A stretch of 64,000 bases of DNA from Microbacterium testaceum StLB037 (GTDB taxonomy: Bacteria > Actinomycetota > Actinomycetes > Actinomycetales > Microbacteriaceae): assembly GCF_008763945.1 (NCBI RefSeq), contig NZ_VTQH01000001.1:1803139-1867138 (forward strand), given 5' to 3'. The notes below the pieces were generated by a model that saw nothing but the letters and a program-made list of their open reading frames with translations, was not told the DNA's origin and did no database searches. Shown in pieces: positions 28,002 to 35,544 of the stretch. The translations under genes were made by a program, and so were the position numbers. Each line of letters begins with the position of its first letter. Position 1 is the first letter of the stretch.

Positions 28002-28748
28002 ATGACCGCACACCACCCCGCCCCCCGTCTCAGAGGAGCGCGCCGCCTCGGCTCCGCCCTCGTCGCAGCCCTGGCGCTGCTGGGGGCGATCGCCACCGCC
28101 CCCGCGGCCCACGCCGCGCCGCCCGCCGCCACCCTGTCGCTCGAGATCACCCCGGCGAGCGTCACCGCCGGAGACTCCCTCGTCGCCACCGTCACGGGGT
28201 CGGCGGTGACCGATCTCTATTCGTACGACCTCGAGCTCATCTTCGACCCGGCCCTCGTCGAACCCGCCGCTGACGAGCCCACCGGCCCCACCGGCGGCTT
28301 CACCTCGACCGTCACCGGCCCCGGCACCCTGACCGTCTCGCACACCCGCCTCGGCACCTCGCCCGGTCTCTCGGGCGCGAGCGGTGTGATGCTGGCATCC
28401 ATTCCGCTCCGCTCTCTCGCGGCGGGGTCCACCCGCGTCGAGCTGTCGTCGGTGCGGCTCGTGTCGTCGACCGGCGAGGTCGTGACGGCGAGCGCCGTCG
28501 CATCCGGGACCGTCGTCATCGCGGCGCTGCCCGTTCCCGTCCCGCAGCCGTCGGTCTCGTCGTCGCCCTCCCCGTCCGTCTCGGCCTCGGCGACGGCCAC
28601 CCCGATTCCGGCCGCTCAGGCTCCGGGCGGTCTGGCCACCACGGGTGTCGACGCGACCCCGTGGCTCATCTCCGGCGCCCTCGGCGTCGCCCTCCTCGCC
28701 GGAGGCGCGCTCATCGTCCTCCGCCGCCGTCAGGCGGTGCAGAAGTGA
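28002..28748 (+). CDS. Wall-anchored cohesin-domain protein
   Basis: A 248-residue surface protein. A signal peptide (about 1-38, ending AHA) is followed by one cohesin-like domain (about 40-170) that begins ATLSLEITPASVTAGDSLVATV and includes the typical strand LYSYDLELIFDPALVEP. A Ser/Pro linker (about 180-205) leads to LATTG at 211, a hydrophobic helix and RRRQAVQK, a sortase signal of the LAxTG kind. Cohesins bind dockerin modules. The next gene, 41 bp downstream on the same strand, encodes an exported enzyme with a dockerin, so the pair probably displays that enzyme on the cell wall. A single-cohesin anchor differs from multi-cohesin scaffoldins. A plain Ig-like domain is the main alternative. 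Confidence 0.83.
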   Translation: MTAHHPAPRLRGARRLGSALVAALALLGAIATAPAAHAAPPAATLSLEITPASVTAGDSLVATVTGSAVTDLYSYDLELIFDPALVEPAADEPTGPTGGFTSTVTGPGTLTVSHTRLGTSPGLSGASGVMLASIPLRSLAAGSTRVELSSVRLVSSTGEVVTASAVASGTVVIAALPVPVPQPSVSSSPSPSVSASATATPIPAAQAPGGLATTGVDATPWLISGALGVALLAGGALIVLRRRQAVQK

Positions 28749-28789
28749 CCGCGCCCCGCTCGTCCGTCCCGTCTCGCGAAGGATCCGTC

Positions 28790-30613
28790 ATGACCCCCCT
28801 GACCCGCCGCGTTCTGGCCGTGTCCGCCTCGATCGGCGTCGTCGTCGCCGGGGCCGTCGTCGCCCCGACCGCGGCGCTCGCCGCGCCCGCGCCCGCGACC
28901 GCGGCCGCGGTCTTCCTCGCGCCGTACTACACCGAGCTCGACGTCACCGGCGATGCGCAGGTGACCACCGCCGACCTCGAGGCGCTGGCCCCGCACCTCG
29001 GAATGACCTCGAGCGATGCCGGATGGGCGGATGCCGCGGGCTTCGACCTCGATGACGACGGTGCCGTGACGGCATCCGACCTCGCCCTCCTCTCGGAGCG
29101 CATCATCTACGACGACGGTCCGTTCGAGATCGTCGAAGCCGATGCGGTGTCGATGCAGGCCGCGATGAACGCCGGAGTGATCACCTCGGTGTCGCTGACG
29201 CAGCAGTATCTCGACCGCATCGCGGCGTACGACAAGGTCGTCCGTCCCGGGGGAAGCCGACCGCTGAACTCGATCATCTCCACGAGCGAGGTCGCGCTCA
29301 CGGCCGCCGCGGCCGCTGACGCCATTCGCGCCGAGAAGGGGATGACCGGAATGCTGCTCGGCATCCCGGTGGCACTCAAGGACAACTACAACACCGCCGA
29401 CATGCCCACCACCGCTGGCTGCGGCTGCTGGAACGGGAACCAGACCACCGGTGACGCCACGATGGTGAAGGGTCTGCGTGCCGATGGAGCGGTCATCGTC
29501 GCGAAGGCGTCGATGGACGAGTTCGCCATCAACCTGTCGTCGCAGTGGTCGGCGTTCCAGCCCGACGGGACGGCCCGCACCGTATCCAGCCCCTACGACA
29601 CCGCCCAGACCTCGGGCGGATCGAGCGGCGGGACCGGAGCCGCGATCGCGGCGAACCTCGCGGGCATCGGCTTCGGAACCGACACCGGTGGGTCGATCCG
29701 CATCCCCTCGACGTACAACCAGCTCGTGGGTGTGCGTCCGACGGTCGGCCTCGCCAGCCGCGACGGCATCGTGCCGCTCGCGCTCTCGCAGGACACCGGC
29801 GGTCCCATCGCCCGTTCCGTTCAGGATGCCGCGATCGCCCTCGACGCGGTCGTCGGCGAGGACGCGGGTGACCCCGTCACCGCGCGGCAGGCCGGCAAGG
29901 TCCCCGAAACCTACACGTCGTACCTCGACAGCGGGTCGCTGAAGGGCAAGAAGATCGGCTACGTGGCCTCGATGCTGGGCACGAACCCGACCACGCAGCG
30001 CCTCTTCGCCGAGGCGAAGGCGGCCATGGAGGCGCAGGGGGCGACGGTCGTCGCGGTCACGGCGCCCGAGGGCTTCTCGGCCATTGTGGGCGAGGGCAGT
30101 GGTAGCGGGCCGGAGTTCAACCACGACCTGCAGAACTACATCAACGCCTACCTGAACCCGGCGGTGAGCGCGCGCAGCCTGCTCGCCATCTCGCAGTCGC
30201 CGAACATCGTGCCCGGCCGCGCGAGCAACCCCTACGGCCAGCGCGCCGCCGTGACCGAGTCGACCTATCAGGCCTGGGCCGGGCCGCAGGGGTCGCACAC
30301 CCTGCAGCTCGCCAAGGGCAAGCAGATCATGACCGCCCTCATGGATGATCAGAAGTTGGATGCCGTGGTCTACCCGACCGGCAACCCCTACGGAACCATC
30401 GGCACCAACATGCGGCTGAGCCCGAACACGGGTCTGCCGGCGGTCACGGTGCCCATGGGCCAGGGGCTGTCGACCGAGGCGTCGACCGGGGGAGTGAATC
30501 TCGAGTTCCTCGGACGCGACTTCGCCGAAGGCCCGCTCCTGGGTCTCGCCTACGGCTTCGAGCAGGCGACCCACGCCCGCACGACGCCGGCCCTGTACGG
30601 CCCGCTCGGCTGA
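28790..30613 (+). CDS. Secreted amidase with N-terminal dockerin
   Basis: A 607-residue exported enzyme of the amidase-signature family. A signal peptide (about 1-33) is followed by a dockerin (about 51-107) with two calcium-binding repeats, LDVTGDAQVTTADLEAL and FDLDDDGAVTASDLALL, each with D-x-x-x-D spacing. The amidase domain follows: catalytic Lys in PVALKDNYNTADMP, the cis-Ser in QTSGGSSGGTGAAIA and the nucleophile Ser in GTDTGGSIRIPS. It hydrolyses carboxyamides, but the substrate is unknown. GAAGGA precedes ATG 28790. The gene directly follows the cohesin gene and is probably co-transcribed. Dockerins are usually C-terminal on polysaccharide-degrading enzymes, so this arrangement is atypical. 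Confidence 0.88.
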   Translation: MTPLTRRVLAVSASIGVVVAGAVVAPTAALAAPAPATAAAVFLAPYYTELDVTGDAQVTTADLEALAPHLGMTSSDAGWADAAGFDLDDDGAVTASDLALLSERIIYDDGPFEIVEADAVSMQAAMNAGVITSVSLTQQYLDRIAAYDKVVRPGGSRPLNSIISTSEVALTAAAAADAIRAEKGMTGMLLGIPVALKDNYNTADMPTTAGCGCWNGNQTTGDATMVKGLRADGAVIVAKASMDEFAINLSSQWSAFQPDGTARTVSSPYDTAQTSGGSSGGTGAAIAANLAGIGFGTDTGGSIRIPSTYNQLVGVRPTVGLASRDGIVPLALSQDTGGPIARSVQDAAIALDAVVGEDAGDPVTARQAGKVPETYTSYLDSGSLKGKKIGYVASMLGTNPTTQRLFAEAKAAMEAQGATVVAVTAPEGFSAIVGEGSGSGPEFNHDLQNYINAYLNPAVSARSLLAISQSPNIVPGRASNPYGQRAAVTESTYQAWAGPQGSHTLQLAKGKQIMTALMDDQKLDAVVYPTGNPYGTIGTNMRLSPNTGLPAVTVPMGQGLSTEASTGGVNLEFLGRDFAEGPLLGLAYGFEQATHARTTPALYGPLG

Positions 30614-30619
30614 GTCGGC

Positions 30620-30660
30620 GCGGCGGCTCCGAACCTCTTCGGGTTCGGGGCCGCCGCTCT
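30620..30660 (+). terminator. Terminator after the amidase gene
   Basis: A 16-bp stem with one wobble pair (GCGGCGGCTCCGAACC with GGTTCGGGGCCGCCGC) and a short TCTTCG loop, followed by TCTT. Confidence 0.85.
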
Positions 30661-30716
30661 TCGCACCGACGACCTGGCGGCGGGGCGCCCGCGGCTCGGT
30701 AGACTCGGTGCGTTCA

Positions 30717-30801
30717 GGAGGGTTGTCCGAGCGGCCGATGGACCTGGTCTTGAAAACCAGTGGGCAGCAATGTCCCGTGGGTTCGAATCCCACACCCTCC
30801 G
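30717..30801 (+). tRNA. tRNA-Ser (anticodon UGA)
   Basis: An 85-nt class II tRNA. Acceptor GGAGGGT (30717) pairs with ACCCTCC (30794-30800). The anticodon stem-loop CTGGTCTTGAAAACCAG presents TGA. There is a long variable arm, the T-loop GGGTTCGAATCCC and a G discriminator. CCA is not encoded. It is followed by a strong terminator. Confidence 0.95.
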
Positions 30802-30804
30802 CAA
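30785..30804 (+). repeat. tRNA-Ser 3' end, att-like direct repeat (left copy)
   Basis: The 20-nt end of the tRNA gene (GAATCCCACACCCTCCGCAA) is repeated exactly at 30933-30952. tRNA 3' ends are common integrase target sites. Confidence 0.7.
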
Positions 30805-30843
30805 CGACGAAGCGGGCCCCACAGGGGTCCGCTTCGTCGTTAT
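30803..30843 (+). terminator. Terminator after tRNA-Ser(UGA)
   Basis: An 18-bp stem with one G-U pair (AACGACGAAGCGGGCCCC with GGGGTCCGCTTCGTCGTT) and a 3-nt loop, followed by TAT. Confidence 0.85.
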
Positions 30844-30932
30844 CACCGGCTGAGCGGGATGAGAACGTCGTTGGGCCCACGCCGCCGGAGGCTCCGCGCG
30901 TCGCGTAGCGGCGCGGGGAGGGGCGGTGGGGA

Positions 30933-30952
30933 GAATCCCACACCCTCCGCAA
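30933..30952 (+). repeat. att-like direct repeat of tRNA-Ser 3' end (right copy)
   Basis: An exact 20-nt copy of 30785-30804, without any other tRNA sequence. The 148-bp interval holds only the terminator and short GC-rich sequence, so whatever was once between the repeats is gone, or only the attachment scar remains. Confidence 0.7.
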
Positions 30953-30977
30953 AATCCCCTCCCCGGGGGTTCACATC

Positions 30978-31457
30978 ATGAGTGACGCGCCCCCTGCAAC
31001 CACCACGCTCTATTGGAGCGTGATCGCATGCGGCGCGGTCCTGAGCGTCGTGGTGGCCACGGCGGTCAGTGGTCTTTATTACGACGCGATGGGTGACGGG
31101 TTGACGGCGGATCTCTTCGTCGCTTCCGTCCGCGGCGGCATCGGCTTCGGATTGCCCACTGTAGCCTTCGTCATCCTCGGCACCGTGTGGTTCGCTCCGA
31201 AGCTCCACCTGCGAAAGGGATGGGCGATCCTCGGGAGCTTCGCGGCACCGGTTGTCGGCTGGACGCTATTCGGCGCTGTCGACTCGGGCTTCGGTCCCGC
31301 GTCGCTGTTCGCGTTCTATCCCGTCGTCGGTGTCGTCGCGGGTACCGCATCCGGGCTCGCCGCCGCGCTCGCGTCGTTCTTGGTTCCGGTCGCCGAGCCG
31401 GGCGGCGAAGCTGCGTCCGGCCACGCCCCTGACATCGCCGGGTCTTCGCCGGGGTGA
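30978..31457 (+). CDS. Hypothetical membrane protein
   Basis: A 159-residue protein with about four hydrophobic segments (YWSVIACGAVLSVVVATAVSG; IGFGLPTVAFVILGTVWF; WAILGSFAAPVVGWTLFGAV; LFAFYPVVGVVAGTASGLAAAL) and a short Gly/Pro-rich C-terminal tail. I recognise no family. It starts 26 bp after the duplicated tRNA end, and its base composition looks slightly less GC-rich than its neighbours, which would fit an acquired gene. ATG 30978 has only a weak upstream GGGGG. A toxin-antitoxin pair follows. Confidence 0.7.
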   Translation: MSDAPPATTTLYWSVIACGAVLSVVVATAVSGLYYDAMGDGLTADLFVASVRGGIGFGLPTVAFVILGTVWFAPKLHLRKGWAILGSFAAPVVGWTLFGAVDSGFGPASLFAFYPVVGVVAGTASGLAAALASFLVPVAEPGGEAASGHAPDIAGSSPG

Positions 31458-31496
31458 GGCGCGACCGGAAGATCCGCGGGAGTGAACGCTTCGCGC

Positions 31497-31502
31497 TAGA
31501 AT
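31497..31502 (+). promoter_or_regulatory. -10 box of leaderless antitoxin gene
   Basis: TAGAAT, 7 nt before the ATG at 31510. Confidence 0.6.
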
Positions 31503-31509
31503 TCTGTAC

Positions 31510-31794
31510 ATGACCACACTGTCCCTCGCCGACGCCCGCGCGAATCTGTCGAAACTCGTGGAGTCGGCTGTCAGCACTCATGAGCGCTTCGACGTGACGC
31601 GCAACGGGGACCGCGTGGCCGTGCTCTTGAGCGCCGACGACTACGACGCCCTCCTCGAGACGGTCGACGTTCTCAGCAGGCCTGACGAAGTCGCAGCCGT
31701 CCGAGAGGGGCTCGCCGATCTGGCGACCGGCGACGTCTCGTCGACAGACGAGGTGCGCGCCGCGCTGATCGCACGCGGTCGCCTCGCCTCGTGA
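31510..31794 (+). CDS. Phd/YefM-type antitoxin
   Basis: A 94-residue antitoxin. The N-terminal Phd/YefM DNA-binding fold reads TLSLADARANLSKLVESAV, then FDVTRNGDRVAVLLSADDYDALLETVDVL. The acidic, flexible C-terminal half (DEVAAVREGLADLATGDVSSTDEV) would wrap the toxin. It neutralises the RelE-like toxin encoded next (4-nt overlap) and probably represses its own promoter. A TAGAAT box 7 nt before the ATG indicates a leaderless message. Confidence 0.92.
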   Translation: MTTLSLADARANLSKLVESAVSTHERFDVTRNGDRVAVLLSADDYDALLETVDVLSRPDEVAAVREGLADLATGDVSSTDEVRAALIARGRLAS

Positions 31795-32063
31795 CCGGGG
31801 CATTCGAGGTCGTCTTCACGCGCGCCGCGCGCCGCGCTCTCGAGGTCGATCTGCCCGAAAAGGTGGCGGCGGCCGCGTTCGAGTTCATCGTGGGACCCCT
31901 CGCCGAGAACCCGCGCCGGGTCGGGAAGCCTCTGAGAGAGCCCCTCACCCCGCTGTACTCCGCGCGGCGGGGTGAGTACCGGGTCCTGTACCGGATCGTC
32001 GACGATCGACTCGTCATCGAGGTCGTGACGATCACGCACCGCCGAGACGCCTACCGCAGCTGA
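31791..32063 (+). CDS. RelE/ParE-type toxin
   Basis: A 90-residue toxin of the RelE/ParE superfamily. The sequence FEVVFTRAARRALEVDLPEKVAAAAFEFI is followed by the diagnostic LREPLTPLYSARRGEYRVLYRIVDDRLVIEVVTITHRRDAYR with the R-G-x-Y-R-V-x-Y core and the terminal H-R-x-x-Y. The RelE-like form suggests a ribosome-dependent mRNA interferase. GTG 31791 overlaps the antitoxin stop. The pair lies just downstream of a duplicated tRNA end, a usual place for plasmid- or island-derived modules. Confidence 0.92.
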   Translation: MTGAFEVVFTRAARRALEVDLPEKVAAAAFEFIVGPLAENPRRVGKPLREPLTPLYSARRGEYRVLYRIVDDRLVIEVVTITHRRDAYRS

Positions 32064-32189
32064 ACGCGGGTGAAACGCCCGATCCTCACGGCATTCTCAG
32101 ACGCGGGTCCCTAGGATTGCTGCGACCTGCGGCCGTGCCTCGGGTCGACGTGCTGCCGGGCCGGTGGCATCCGTCTGGAAAGGACCCGA

Positions 32190-33497
32190 GTGAGCAAGAC
32201 CTCCACCCCGCGCGGTCAGCGGACCGTCGCGCGCCACGGGCGGCTGACGTCGCCGGGCCCTCTGTCGCAGCTGTTCACCGGTGTCGCGATCGCCCTCGCC
32301 GTGCTCCTGGTCTCGGGCGGTGCGGTTCTGGCTTACGCCGCGGTGGACCTTACGCAGAGCTTCACCGCCGACGCCGTCGAGCTCAAGGGCCAGCCCGCGG
32401 TCCCGCCGGACCTCGGCGAGCTCAAGGGCGGCGTGAACCTGCTTCTCGTCGGTACCGACGAGTGCGAGCCCGACTTCGCGCAGCTGTTCGGCGACCGCTG
32501 CTCGGGCGACGACTCGGAGGGCAACCTCAACGACGTCAACATGCTCGTGCACATCTCCGACGCCCCGCGCCGGGTGACGGTCATCTCCTTCCCCCGCGAC
32601 CTCATGGCGCCGATCCCCGCGTGCACCGACAAGGACGGCAAAGAGACCTCGGCGATGCGCAAGCAGCAGATCAACGTCGCGCACTCGTACGGCGGCCTGT
32701 CCTGCGTCGTGCAGACGATCTCCGATCTCAGCGGTCTCGAGATCCCCTTCGCCGCGAAGGTCAGCTTCGGCGGCGTCATCAACATCACCGACGCGATCGG
32801 TGGCGTCGACGTCTGCATCGCCAACGGCATCAAGGATCGTTACACCGGCATCGACTGGCCCGCTGGTATGCGCACGGTGAAGGGTCTGGACGCCCTGCAG
32901 TTCCTCCGCACGCGCCACGGCGTCGGTGACGGAGGAGACCTGGGGCGTATCTCGAACCAGCAGCAGTACATGTCGCGCCTGGCGAACAAGCTGAAGAGTC
33001 AGGACGTGCTGTCGAACCCGGCGACGCTGTACAAGCTCGCCTCGACGGCGCTGCGAAACGTCGACCCCTCGACCTCGCTCACCAACCCGCTGACCCTTGT
33101 CCAGATCGCCTCGGCGGTCAAGGACGTCCCGTTCAACGACATCGTGTTCATCCAGTACCCGACGTACACCGATCCTGAGAACGCCAACCGGGTCGTCCCC
33201 GACCACGACGACGCCGACACGCTCTGGGCGGCTCTCGCGGCGAACCAGCCGCTCGAGCTCTCGGGCAACCTCAGCGACGGCAACGGCGTGGTCGTCGATG
33301 ACAAGGCCACCCCCGCGCCCACCGAGACCCCCGCGCCCACCGAGACTTCCGACCCGGCGGAGACCGCTGACCCGACGCCGACCGAGACCGCCCAGGCCTC
33401 GCCCGCGCCCACGTCCGACGCCATCCAGCTCCCCAGCGGCATCGCCGGACAGACCGCGGCGCAGTCCACCTGCTCGAACGGAAACGTCCGAGGCTGA
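32190..33497 (+). CDS. LytR-CpsA-Psr (LCP) family wall-polymer ligase
   Basis: A 435-residue membrane protein. One N-terminal transmembrane segment (LFTGVAIALAVLLVSGGAVLAYAAV) is followed by an extracellular LCP domain with LKGGVNLLLVGTDE, NDVNMLVHISDAPRRVTVISFPRDLMAPIPAC, AHSYGGLSCVVQTISDLSG and LDALQFLRTRHGVGDGGDLGRISNQQQYM. The conserved Arg and Asp residues bind a polyprenyl-pyrophosphate. LCP proteins transfer lipid-linked glycopolymers to peptidoglycan. The C-terminal ~90 residues are a Pro/Thr/Glu-rich tail. GTG 32190 follows GGAAAGGACC. A TAGGAT box near 32112 suggests a leader of about 70 nt. Ends in a strong terminator. Confidence 0.93.
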   Translation: MSKTSTPRGQRTVARHGRLTSPGPLSQLFTGVAIALAVLLVSGGAVLAYAAVDLTQSFTADAVELKGQPAVPPDLGELKGGVNLLLVGTDECEPDFAQLFGDRCSGDDSEGNLNDVNMLVHISDAPRRVTVISFPRDLMAPIPACTDKDGKETSAMRKQQINVAHSYGGLSCVVQTISDLSGLEIPFAAKVSFGGVINITDAIGGVDVCIANGIKDRYTGIDWPAGMRTVKGLDALQFLRTRHGVGDGGDLGRISNQQQYMSRLANKLKSQDVLSNPATLYKLASTALRNVDPSTSLTNPLTLVQIASAVKDVPFNDIVFIQYPTYTDPENANRVVPDHDDADTLWAALAANQPLELSGNLSDGNGVVVDDKATPAPTETPAPTETSDPAETADPTPTETAQASPAPTSDAIQLPSGIAGQTAAQSTCSNGNVRG

Positions 33498-33503
33498 GAT
33501 CGA

Positions 33504-33540
33504 CCGCCCGGCATTCGGACGTGGTTCGAATGCCGGGCGG
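33504..33540 (+). terminator. Terminator after the LCP gene
   Basis: A perfect 14-bp stem, CCGCCCGGCATTCG with CGAATGCCGGGCGG, around a 9-nt loop, 6 nt after the stop codon. Confidence 0.85.
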
Positions 33541-33591
33541 CATCCGGTTAGTATGGACCGGTGTGCTCGCGCCGTCAGGCGTAGATCACCT

Positions 33592-33680
33592 GGAGACGTC
33601 GCATAGTCAGGCCTAGTGCACCACCCTGCTAAGGTGGAGTCCCCGTAAGGGGACCGAGGGTTCAAATCCCTCCGTCTCCG
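33592..33680 (+). tRNA. tRNA-Ser (anticodon GCU)
   Basis: An 89-nt class II tRNA. Acceptor GGAGACG (33592) pairs with CGTCTCC (33673-33679). The anticodon arm CCACCCTGCTAAGGTGG presents GCT. The long variable arm is GTCCCCGTAAGGGGAC-like, followed by T-loop GGGTTCAAATCCC and discriminator G. CCA is not encoded. A likely -10 box TAGTAT lies at 33549. Confidence 0.95.
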
Positions 33681-33686
33681 CAGAAG

Positions 33687-33710
33687 AAGCCCCGGTTCGC
33701 CGGGGCTTTT
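33687..33710 (+). terminator. Terminator after tRNA-Ser(GCU)
   Basis: AAGCCCCGG, TTCG tetraloop, CCGGGGCTT, then TT. A classic intrinsic terminator. Confidence 0.9.
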
Positions 33711-33723
33711 CTGCTGCCTGGCC

Positions 33724-33987
33724 CTACCGGTCGCGGCGGACCTCGAGGGCGTCGAGACCCGGCATCCCGACCCACCCGCGTCCGTCCGGGGCGTCGACGA
33801 GGGTGAGGAGCACCGCGTCGCATCCCGCGCACCGGGCGACCGACCCCATCGGGCTCGCGTAGACGACGACCGAGGCGAGCGCCCCGCGCGCGCCGCAGTG
33901 CGTGCAGCGGATGATGGATGCCGTGGCATCCCATCCGAGGAGTTCGACCAGGGGGCCGGCCAGGGCATTGCCGTCGAGAAGGGCCAT
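33724..33987 (-). CDS. DUF6510 zinc-ribbon protein
   Basis: An 87-residue protein with two Cys pairs (CTHCGARGAL and CAGCDAVLLTLV) that form a probable zinc ribbon, matching DUF6510. An MALLDGNALAGPLVELLGWD start is typical. The ATG overlaps the stop of the upstream flavoreductase gene (TGATG), with GGAGGCG before it. It is the third gene of the molybdopterin oxidoreductase operon, a gene order found in many actinobacteria. Its role there is unknown. Confidence 0.82.
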   Translation of the reverse strand: MALLDGNALAGPLVELLGWDATASIIRCTHCGARGALASVVVYASPMGSVARCAGCDAVLLTLVDAPDGRGWVGMPGLDALEVRRDR

Positions 33988-34718
33988 CACGCGCCTCCGA
34001 ACCTTTCCGTCCTCACCCGGCCAGGATCGTGGCCGGCGTCGATGAGCCATCCCGCCACCGCTTCGACGAACGGTGTCGGACCGCAGACGTAGACGCGCGG
34101 ATGCTCGTGCGCAGGGAACGCCGCCTCGTGCAGGCGTTCGGGGGTCAGCCGGCCGGGCGGCACCGGCGACGTGTTCGGCGCGCGACGGGTGTAGACCAGG
34201 TCGAGGCGGAAACGGTCGTCGGCGAGGGCAGCCACGTCGGCCGCGAAGAACACGTCCTCGGGGGAACGTACCGAGTACAGCAGGCGGAAGGGGGCGGGGT
34301 CGATGCTCTTCGCGTGCGCCGACGCCATCGCGAAAAGCGGCACGACGCCCGATCCGCCCGCGATCAGCTGCACGGGAGAGGGGTCGTCGGAGGGCTTCCA
34401 GACGAAGAACGCGCCCAAGGGTCCATGCACCTCGATCTGATCCCCGGCGCGCAGATCGTGCACGAGGAAGGGCGAGACCTCCCCGTCGGGCACTTCGTCC
34501 ACGGCCAGGACGAGTCGCGTGCCCCCTCCGGAGGATGCGAGGGAGTACGAGCGAGAGGCCTGATAGCCGTCGGGGGCGGTGAGGCGGACGTCGACGTGCG
34601 CGCCCGCGTCGTTACCGGGCCAAGTGGGAACCTCGAGAGCGATGCGGCGAGCCGTCGCGGTCTCGGGGCGGGATTCGACGACGGTCGCGACGTGCCAGGC
34701 GGGGGGACGGCGCGTCAC
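33987..34718 (-). CDS. Ferredoxin-NADP reductase-type flavoprotein
   Basis: A 243-residue FAD/NAD(P)-binding reductase. The FAD site shows ASRSYSLASSG (R-x-Y-S), and the nucleotide site shows LIAGGSGVVPLFAMASAHA and YVCGPTPFVEAVAGWL. There is no iron-sulfur domain. Start GTG 34718 overlaps the stop of the upstream molybdopterin enzyme gene. It probably passes electrons from NAD(P)H to, or from, the molybdenum enzyme through a carrier. The physiological partner is inferred from operon position. Confidence 0.88.
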   Translation of the reverse strand: MTRRPPAWHVATVVESRPETATARRIALEVPTWPGNDAGAHVDVRLTAPDGYQASRSYSLASSGGGTRLVLAVDEVPDGEVSPFLVHDLRAGDQIEVHGPLGAFFVWKPSDDPSPVQLIAGGSGVVPLFAMASAHAKSIDPAPFRLLYSVRSPEDVFFAADVAALADDRFRLDLVYTRRAPNTSPVPPGRLTPERLHEAAFPAHEHPRVYVCGPTPFVEAVAGWLIDAGHDPGRVRTERFGGA

Positions 34719-35305
34719 CCGTAGCGCTCCTCACGCCACGGGTCGCCGTGCAGGTGATACCCGTTCTGCTCCCAGAAGCCCGGCTTGTCACCCGGCATGG
34801 TGATCAACCCCTGCACCCACTTGGCGCTCTTCCAGAAGTACAGGTGGGGGACCAACAGTCGCGCGGGCCCGCCGTGTTCGGGGGTGAGTGGCGCGCCGTC
34901 CGCTTCGAAGGCGATCCAGCTCTTGCCGCCGCGCAGATCGTCGAGGGCGATGTTGGTCGTGTAGCCGCCGAAGGAGTGCACCATCGCATACCGGTGCGCG
35001 GTCTCGACCTCGGCGAAGATGCGATCGAGCGAGACACCGCGCCACGGCATGTCGAGCTTCGTCCAGTGCGTGACGCAGTGGATATCGACGGTCACGTCCT
35101 CCATCCCGAGCGCCTCGAGTTCGGCGCGGCTCCAGCGGTGCACGCCGTTCTCGGTGCCGATCGCGAACTCCCAGTCGTCGTCGGCGATGACAGGGGTCGG
35201 GCCCGCCGAGAGCACGGGCCAGTCGCCGACCAGCGTCTGGCCGGGTGGCAGCCGCGGATCGCGCTCGCGTCGTCGGCCCGAGAATCCGCGTGTGATGAAC
35301 GACAT
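34715..35305 (-). CDS. Molybdopterin-dependent oxidoreductase (sulfite oxidase/YedY-like)
   Basis: A 196-residue single-domain enzyme of the oxidoreductase molybdopterin-binding family. The Mo-ligand Cys is in DIHCVTHWTKLDMPWRGV, and MVHSFGGYTTNIALDDL, GGPARLLVPHLYFWKSAKWVQGL and PGFWEQNGYHLHGDPWREERY are family segments. There is no Tat signal, so it probably acts in the cytoplasm, unlike periplasmic MsrP. It is the first gene of a three-gene operon with a flavoreductase and DUF6510. AGGGGG precedes ATG 35305. The substrate is unknown. Confidence 0.9.
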   Translation of the reverse strand: MSFITRGFSGRRRERDPRLPPGQTLVGDWPVLSAGPTPVIADDDWEFAIGTENGVHRWSRAELEALGMEDVTVDIHCVTHWTKLDMPWRGVSLDRIFAEVETAHRYAMVHSFGGYTTNIALDDLRGGKSWIAFEADGAPLTPEHGGPARLLVPHLYFWKSAKWVQGLITMPGDKPGFWEQNGYHLHGDPWREERYG

Positions 35306-35544
35306 GAGACCCCCTGGTGATCGCGTTGGCCTCACCCTAGCCATCACGGCGCGCCGGGCACAGGGTCGAAAGGCGGGGAGGCGCGAGGCGGAAGCGGGGT
35401 GTCCTACGCGCGCAGGCGTTCTCCGCCGCGCGAAGCCGCCCCACCCGTCGCCCGCGCCACCCCCGTCGGTGCGCCGCGCCGGCCCGATAGGGTCATGCCT
35501 GCGGTGCGCGTGCGCCGCGCCCCTCGCACCCCCGGGAGAAGCGC

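Noticed and set aside
30933..30952. A second tRNA-Ser gene after the first
   Set aside because: Only the 3' 20 nt are present; the acceptor 5' strand, D-arm and anticodon arm are missing, so it is a fragment.
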